A DNA stretch of 64,000 nt from Terriglobales bacterium. GTDB lineage: Bacteria > Acidobacteriota > Terriglobia > Bryobacterales > Bryobacteraceae. Shown piece by piece: positions 60,716-64,000 of this stretch. Under the pieces are notes generated by a model. It saw nothing but the letters and a program-made list of their open reading frames with translations, did not search any database and was not told the origin of the DNA. Numbering within the stretch: the stretch's first letter is position 1; the number at the start of each line of letters is the position of its first letter. The stretch is taken from the NCBI GenBank assembly GCA_027485675.1, contig JAIXQP010000046.1, positions 48,878 to 112,877 on the forward strand, written 5' to 3'. Position numbers and translations under genes: made by a program.

Positions 60716-61578
60716 TACTTCCGCCCCTCCTCTCGCCACGTTTGCCGGAAGCTCTTGGCCGGGGGCTCCGGCACGCCCCACTCCTCGCGCCAAAAACTCC
60801 GCAACATCCGCCCGGCAAACTCATAGAGCCGCGGCCTTCGCATCACAAACCCCCAAAGCCGATACTTCCACCCGCTTGTTTCCGGGGGCAACTCCCGCCG
60901 CAGTAGCCCAGGGATGTTCTCGAGGTCGATCCCGACCGGGCAGACCACGGGACTTCCGTCCGGCGGGCTGGACAGACAAGCGCCACACCGGACGCAGCGC
61001 AGCACATCCCGTTTCGCCGGGTCGGCCAGCAGCGGGATGCGGCCGCCATCCACGAGATATACGTAGAGCTCCTCCGGGCCGTCCCACTCCCCCGCGCGGC
61101 GTGGTCCCGTCAGGAACTGCACACTACCTTCGCCGGCGAGCAGCGGCAGAAACACCGCCACGTCCCGCATCCGCGGCAGCACCCGGTCGATTCCCGCCAC
61201 CACAATCTGCATCCGCGGCCCGGCGCCATCCGCGGGCGGGCCGATGAGGCAGACCGCCCCGGCCTCGGCGATCAGATACGCCGCGCTCGCAATGCGGAGC
61301 TCTCCCGCCGCCAGCAACAAACTGCCGCCCGCCTCCCGAGGCCCGCCCAGCAGATACTCCGCAACGCCCGGCTCCAGCCGCTCCATCTGCTGCCGCAGGT
61401 CCGCCGGCAGGGGCCAACCCTTCTCCCGCGCCAACAGTTCAATGGAGTCGGCTACCTCCTCCACGCTCCGCAGATAAACCACCTTTCCGCCCTTGGCCGT
61501 CAGTTGCTCTTCGAGCTCCGTGAGGTAGTGGTCCAGGTTAGTTAGGACGTGGTGACGAACGGTGGCGGGCGTACTCAT
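60715..61578 (-). CDS. lutB: Truncated LutB-like protein with one Fe-S site
   Basis: 287 residues from the ATG at 61578, much shorter than usual LutB (about 470). The LUD core is kept (HHVLTNLDHYLTELEEQL, LIAEAGAVCLIG, GIDRVLP). Normal LutB has two four-Cys [4Fe-4S] sets; here only C195, C198, C201 and, 11 residues later, C213 (C-P-V-G) remain, as if the middle of the ferredoxin segment had been deleted. The frame is intact, so it looks reduced rather than dead. Overlaps lutA (ATGA) and lutC. Confidence 0.78.
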   Translation of the reverse strand: MSTPATVRHHVLTNLDHYLTELEEQLTAKGGKVVYLRSVEEVADSIELLAREKGWPLPADLRQQMERLEPGVAEYLLGGPREAGGSLLLAAGELRIASAAYLIAEAGAVCLIGPPADGAGPRMQIVVAGIDRVLPRMRDVAVFLPLLAGEGSVQFLTGPRRAGEWDGPEELYVYLVDGGRIPLLADPAKRDVLRCVRCGACLSSPPDGSPVVCPVGIDLENIPGLLRRELPPETSGWKYRLWGFVMRRPRLYEFAGRMLRSFWREEWGVPEPPAKSFRQTWREEGRK

Positions 61579-62237
61579 CGGCTGGCGAGGACCTCCGCCA
61601 GATGCAGCGCCTCGATCCCGCGATCGCGCTTTGCGAACGCGCCGCGCAGCAGCAGCAGCCGTTCCGGCTCCATCCCCACCACGTGGCTGGCCCCGCTCTC
61701 GGCAATCCGGTCGACCAGCGCCGGACTGACCGGCTCGCTGCGCCCCCAGAAGCTGCCGCTGCCGGCCCAATCGGGCAGCGGCAGCAGACGGAGTCCTTTG
61801 ACCTGCGCGAGCAACCGCCGCCCGCCGTTCAGTCCTTCGGCGTCCTGAAACACCACCGGGTGCTCAAAGCGCGCGCCCACATCCTCCACGCGGGCGATCT
61901 CCACGAGAAACCGCGAGAACTCCCACACGCGTCCAGCCAGTTCGGCGGCGGCCGGTCCGCCCTGCTCCGGTAGGCGCTTCCGCAACGTCGCCGCGCACGC
62001 GGTCGATGGCGTCACCACGTAGCCCGCACCCGCAAACACGTCCACGCAATAGGCCCCGGCGGCCTGCGCCTGCTCCCGGCAGCCCATCTCGTAGACGGAC
62101 CGTCCGCAGCAAGTCTGCGCCGGACGGAACTCCACGTCGTACCCCACCCTGGTCAGCACATCCGCCATGGCCAGTGCCGCACGCGGCATCAGTTGATCCA
62201 CGACGCAGGTCACGAAGAGAGAGACCCGTTTGGTCAT
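61575..62237 (-). CDS. lutA: LutA-like CCG-domain protein lacking the second Cys set
   Basis: 220 residues. The first CCG unit is present: FVTC (Cys11), QTCCG (C43-C44) and STACAA (Cys81). The second unit, which should carry a Cys in the HDSCH-type position and C-C-G near residue 160, reads FQDAEGLNG and SGSFWGR without any Cys; no Cys occurs after residue 81. C-terminal MHLAEVLASR-type end is conserved (ALHLAEVLASR). It is the first gene of the operon. Confidence 0.8.
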   Translation of the reverse strand: MTKRVSLFVTCVVDQLMPRAALAMADVLTRVGYDVEFRPAQTCCGRSVYEMGCREQAQAAGAYCVDVFAGAGYVVTPSTACAATLRKRLPEQGGPAAAELAGRVWEFSRFLVEIARVEDVGARFEHPVVFQDAEGLNGGRRLLAQVKGLRLLPLPDWAGSGSFWGRSEPVSPALVDRIAESGASHVVGMEPERLLLLRGAFAKRDRGIEALHLAEVLASR

Positions 62238-62270
62238 TGCTGCCCAGCGTATCAGGAGTGTGACGAACTG

Positions 62271-62276
62271 TACAAT
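62271..62276 (+). promoter_or_regulatory. -10-like TACAAT before the Cys-rich exported protein gene
   Basis: TACAAT ends 6 bases before the GTG at 62283. A leaderless or near-leaderless start is suggested. No -35 at normal spacing is visible; TTGCTG at 62237 is 28 bases away. Confidence 0.4.
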
Positions 62277-62282
62277 AAAGGG

Positions 62283-62675
62283 GTGAACCGCCGCCGCTTG
62301 TTCGCTACGATTCTTTCGAGCCTACCCGTTTGGGCGCAGACCGCCGCGGCCACCTTTCGCGGCAAACTGCGCGCCGGCCAGCTGCTCGAAACCGCCTCGG
62401 GGCCTATCCGGCTCACCGGCGACGAACCGACCTTAGGCGTGCTCAACGACCCTCGCGTCATCGGCCTCGAACTCGAAGTGATCGGCCAGTCCCGCGCGGC
62501 GGACGCCCTCGAAATCGACCCGATCCACAAAAAGGCGATGTACGCCTTGAAGGACGGAAAACGCCTCTTCGTGACATACTGGTGCGACATCTGCTCCATT
62601 CGGACGTACACGCCCGGCCAATGCTGGTGCTGTCAGGAGCAGACCGAGCTTGACCTTCGCGAACGGTACGACTAA
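62283..62675 (+). CDS. Exported Cys-rich protein, unknown
   Basis: 130 residues from a GTG at 62283. Twin-Arg-like signal (MNRRRLFATILSSLPVWAQ). The C-terminal part has C101-x2-C104 and C114-x-C116-C117 (YWCDIC, QCWCC), followed by an acidic tail LDLRERYD, suggesting a metal or redox site. The middle (GVLNDPRVIGLELEV, DALEIDPIHKKAMYALKDGK) is a small beta domain. I recall similar short proteins in Acidobacteria but no assigned function. Confidence 0.72.
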   Translation: MNRRRLFATILSSLPVWAQTAAATFRGKLRAGQLLETASGPIRLTGDEPTLGVLNDPRVIGLELEVIGQSRAADALEIDPIHKKAMYALKDGKRLFVTYWCDICSIRTYTPGQCWCCQEQTELDLRERYD

Positions 62676-62676
62676 C

Positions 62677-63699
62677 TTGCGCTCCCTCATCCTCCTCGCT
62701 CTTCTCATGACCTCTGAACTTACGGCCGCCCGCTACGAAGCGAAGTCCGCTGTCGATGACGGCATCAGCATCTACACCTTGCGCGACACGGCCGCCGACG
62801 TCGTCGTCCGCATCGCCCCCACGCTCGGCGCCAACGCCTACAGCATGAAGGTGAAGGGCCAGGAGATTCTCTTCTCCCCCTACGAAAAGCTAAGCCAGTT
62901 GAAGGCCAAGCCCACACTGCTCGGCACGCCCTTTCTGGCGCCCTGGGCCAACCGGCTCGACCACGAAGGCTTCTACGCCAACGGCAAACACTACGCGCTC
63001 GACCCCGGCCTGGGCAACTACCGCTTCGACGGCAACAAGCAGCCCATCCACGGCCTGCTCAACTACGCCCCGGAGTGGAAGATGATCGGCATCTACGACG
63101 GCGCCGATCAGGCCTGGTTTACCTTCCGCCTCGAGTTCTTCCGCATCCCGGCGTACATGGCCCAGTGGCCCTTCGCCCACACCATCGACATCACCTACCG
63201 GCTCCAGAACGGCAACCTGGAGGTCCACACCGAGATCACCAACCTCTCGTTCGATCCCATGCCCCTCGTCGTCGGCTTCCACCCCTACTACCAACTCACG
63301 GACGCGCCCCGCGACGACTGGCAGGTCACCCTGCCGGCGCGGGAACACGTGAAGCTGAACGAGAAGCTGACGCCCACCGGCGAGCGGGTCCCCAACCCGT
63401 ACACCTCGCCGGTCACCCTCCGCGGCAAGCAACTCGATGATGTGTTCACCGGCCTCGCCGCCAACGCGACATTCTCCGTCAAGGGCAAGCAGCAGAACAT
63501 TGACGTCGTCTATGGGCCCAAATATCCGGTGGCCGTCGTATACGCGCCTCCGGGCCGCAACTTCATCTGCTTTGAACCGATGACCGGAATCACCAACGGA
63601 GCCAATCTCGCCCACGCCGGCAAATACCCCGAGCTGCAGTCGATCCCGGGCGGCGGCGTCTGGAAAGAGAGCTTCTGGGTTAAGCCGAGCGGCTTTTAG
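62677..63699 (+). CDS. Aldose 1-epimerase-like protein, exported
   Basis: 340 residues from a TTG at 62677, two bases after the previous stop; an ATG at 62707 is an alternative that shortens the signal (LRSLILLALLMTSELTAA). Mutarotase pattern: TLGANAYSMKVKGQEIL, PFLAPWANRLDHEGFYANGK, the HGLLNY and GFHPYYQL catalytic His positions, and a late acidic residue in NFICFEPMTG. Interconverts sugar anomers; an exported form suits periplasmic sugar uptake. The 3' end overlaps the next gene by 20 bases. Confidence 0.88.
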   Translation: MRSLILLALLMTSELTAARYEAKSAVDDGISIYTLRDTAADVVVRIAPTLGANAYSMKVKGQEILFSPYEKLSQLKAKPTLLGTPFLAPWANRLDHEGFYANGKHYALDPGLGNYRFDGNKQPIHGLLNYAPEWKMIGIYDGADQAWFTFRLEFFRIPAYMAQWPFAHTIDITYRLQNGNLEVHTEITNLSFDPMPLVVGFHPYYQLTDAPRDDWQVTLPAREHVKLNEKLTPTGERVPNPYTSPVTLRGKQLDDVFTGLAANATFSVKGKQQNIDVVYGPKYPVAVVYAPPGRNFICFEPMTGITNGANLAHAGKYPELQSIPGGGVWKESFWVKPSGF

Positions 63700-63910
63700 T
63701 CCGCATCACGACACCCGCGATAATCAGGATCATCGCGGCCGGCACGATCGCCATCACCCAGACCAGCATTGGTCCGGCGACGGCGCGTTGTCCGGCGTCG
63801 GCCGCGGCTTTGGCCACCTGCAGCAGGCCCACAATCCAATACGCGACGTAGCCCAGCAGGCCGACTCCGATGCCGATCATCAGGTTGGCAATCGCCCGTT
63901 TAGTTCCCAT
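63680..63910 (-). CDS. Small two-helix membrane protein, unknown
   Basis: 76 residues. Two membrane segments, about 9-29 and 47-68, with a basic end (RTKSRSA). No family recognised. Its start overlaps the end of the DUF885-like gene by 11 bases and its end overlaps the epimerase gene by 20 on the other strand. Confidence 0.7.
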   Translation of the reverse strand: MGTKRAIANLMIGIGVGLLGYVAYWIVGLLQVAKAAADAGQRAVAGPMLVWVMAIVPAAMILIIAGVVMRTKSRSA

Positions 63911-64000
63911 TCACCCAATCCATCACCCGGTTTTCGAGTACGTCCAGCGGCACGGCGCCCGTCGAGAGCACCACATCGTGAAACGCGCGGACATCGAACC
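63900..64000 (-). CDS. C-terminal end of a DUF885-family protein, gene continues beyond the window
   Basis: Only the last 33 codons are inside. They read [19 protein letters not shown] then [13 protein letters not shown], which matches the C-terminus of DUF885 (carboxypeptidase-like, formerly unknown) proteins, including the typical FHD-V-L-x-x-G-A-x-P-L-D-V-L pattern. Family call from that motif only. Confidence 0.75.
   Translation of the reverse strand, partial: FDVRAFHDVVLSTGAVPLDVLENRVMDWVNGN

Noticed and set aside
60125..62237. Calling the lut genes pseudogenes
   Set aside because: All three frames are open, overlap normally, and keep conserved ends; loss is confined to Fe-S ligands, so reduced function fits better.

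Overview
This is a gene-dense, high-G+C bacterial chromosome segment with about 76 protein genes on both strands. I see no rRNA, tRNA, CRISPR array, integrase or recognisable insertion sequence. The gene content suggests an Acidobacteriota member close to the Solibacter/Bryobacter lineage, by inference only: a TIGR02999-type ECF sigma factor, a DUF1109/NrsF-like anti-sigma protein, DUF2911 and DUF885 proteins, exported sugar-acid enzymes and sulfatases, hopanoid HpnH, MsbA and a heptosyltransferase (so a Gram-negative envelope), and many secreted proteins of unknown function. Several genes use TTG or GTG starts, and many neighbours overlap by 4 bases.

Layout. 1-6.5 kb: a 5'-truncated Gfo/Idh/MocA oxidoreductase, a SnoaL-like protein, a 625-base gap with a strong hairpin, then a minus-strand set (esterase, DUF2911, a DHDPS-family aldolase/dehydratase, a 43-residue basic protein, SDR, Uma2 nuclease). 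6.5-14.6 kb: a PQQ dehydrogenase with a fused heme domain, DinB, the overlapping operon pstS-pstC-pstA-pstB1-pstB2, then VOC and DinB proteins. 14.6-19.4 kb: a carbohydrate module of sulfatase, sodium/solute symporter, exported galactonate dehydratase-like enzyme and KDPG-type aldolase. 19.4-27.9 kb: a housekeeping run of Trm112-like protein, heptosyltransferase, msbA, yicC, gmk, rpoZ, coaBC, uracil-DNA glycosylase, tmk, holB and hfq.

27.9-34.3 kb: thioesterase, TPR protein, an FAD oxidoreductase coupled to a polyferredoxin-like membrane protein, an ECF sigma factor and a NrsF-like anti-sigma factor, then a second ECF sigma factor. 34.3-41.4 kb: a minus-strand operon-like run of SDR, sugar-binding lipoprotein, Ldh-type dehydrogenase, xseB, ispA, tlyA, nadK and a dicarboxylate/amino-acid symporter. 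41.4-47.7 kb: a secreted protein, amidohydrolase, rpsU, a queuosine-precursor transporter, gpmI and eno. 47.7-54.2 kb: glutaminyl cyclase, a TetR regulator divergent from hpnH, thioredoxin-like protein, S9 peptidase and thiE. 54.3-64 kb: two overlapping APC permeases, a repeat-helical protein, an RRM protein, an outer-membrane barrel, a reduced lutABC, a Cys-rich exported protein, an aldose epimerase and the end of a DUF885 gene.

The most interesting signals are these. The two PstB ATPases carry complementary motif defects and so read as an obligate heterodimer with one intact and one degenerate ATP site. The Lut operon has lost half of its Cys ligands. A sulfatase and a symporter have overlapping divergent start codons. 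A perfect 24-base TetR-type operator lies over the hpnH promoter. A -10 hexamer recurs 5-10 bases before start codons, which suggests leaderless mRNAs.
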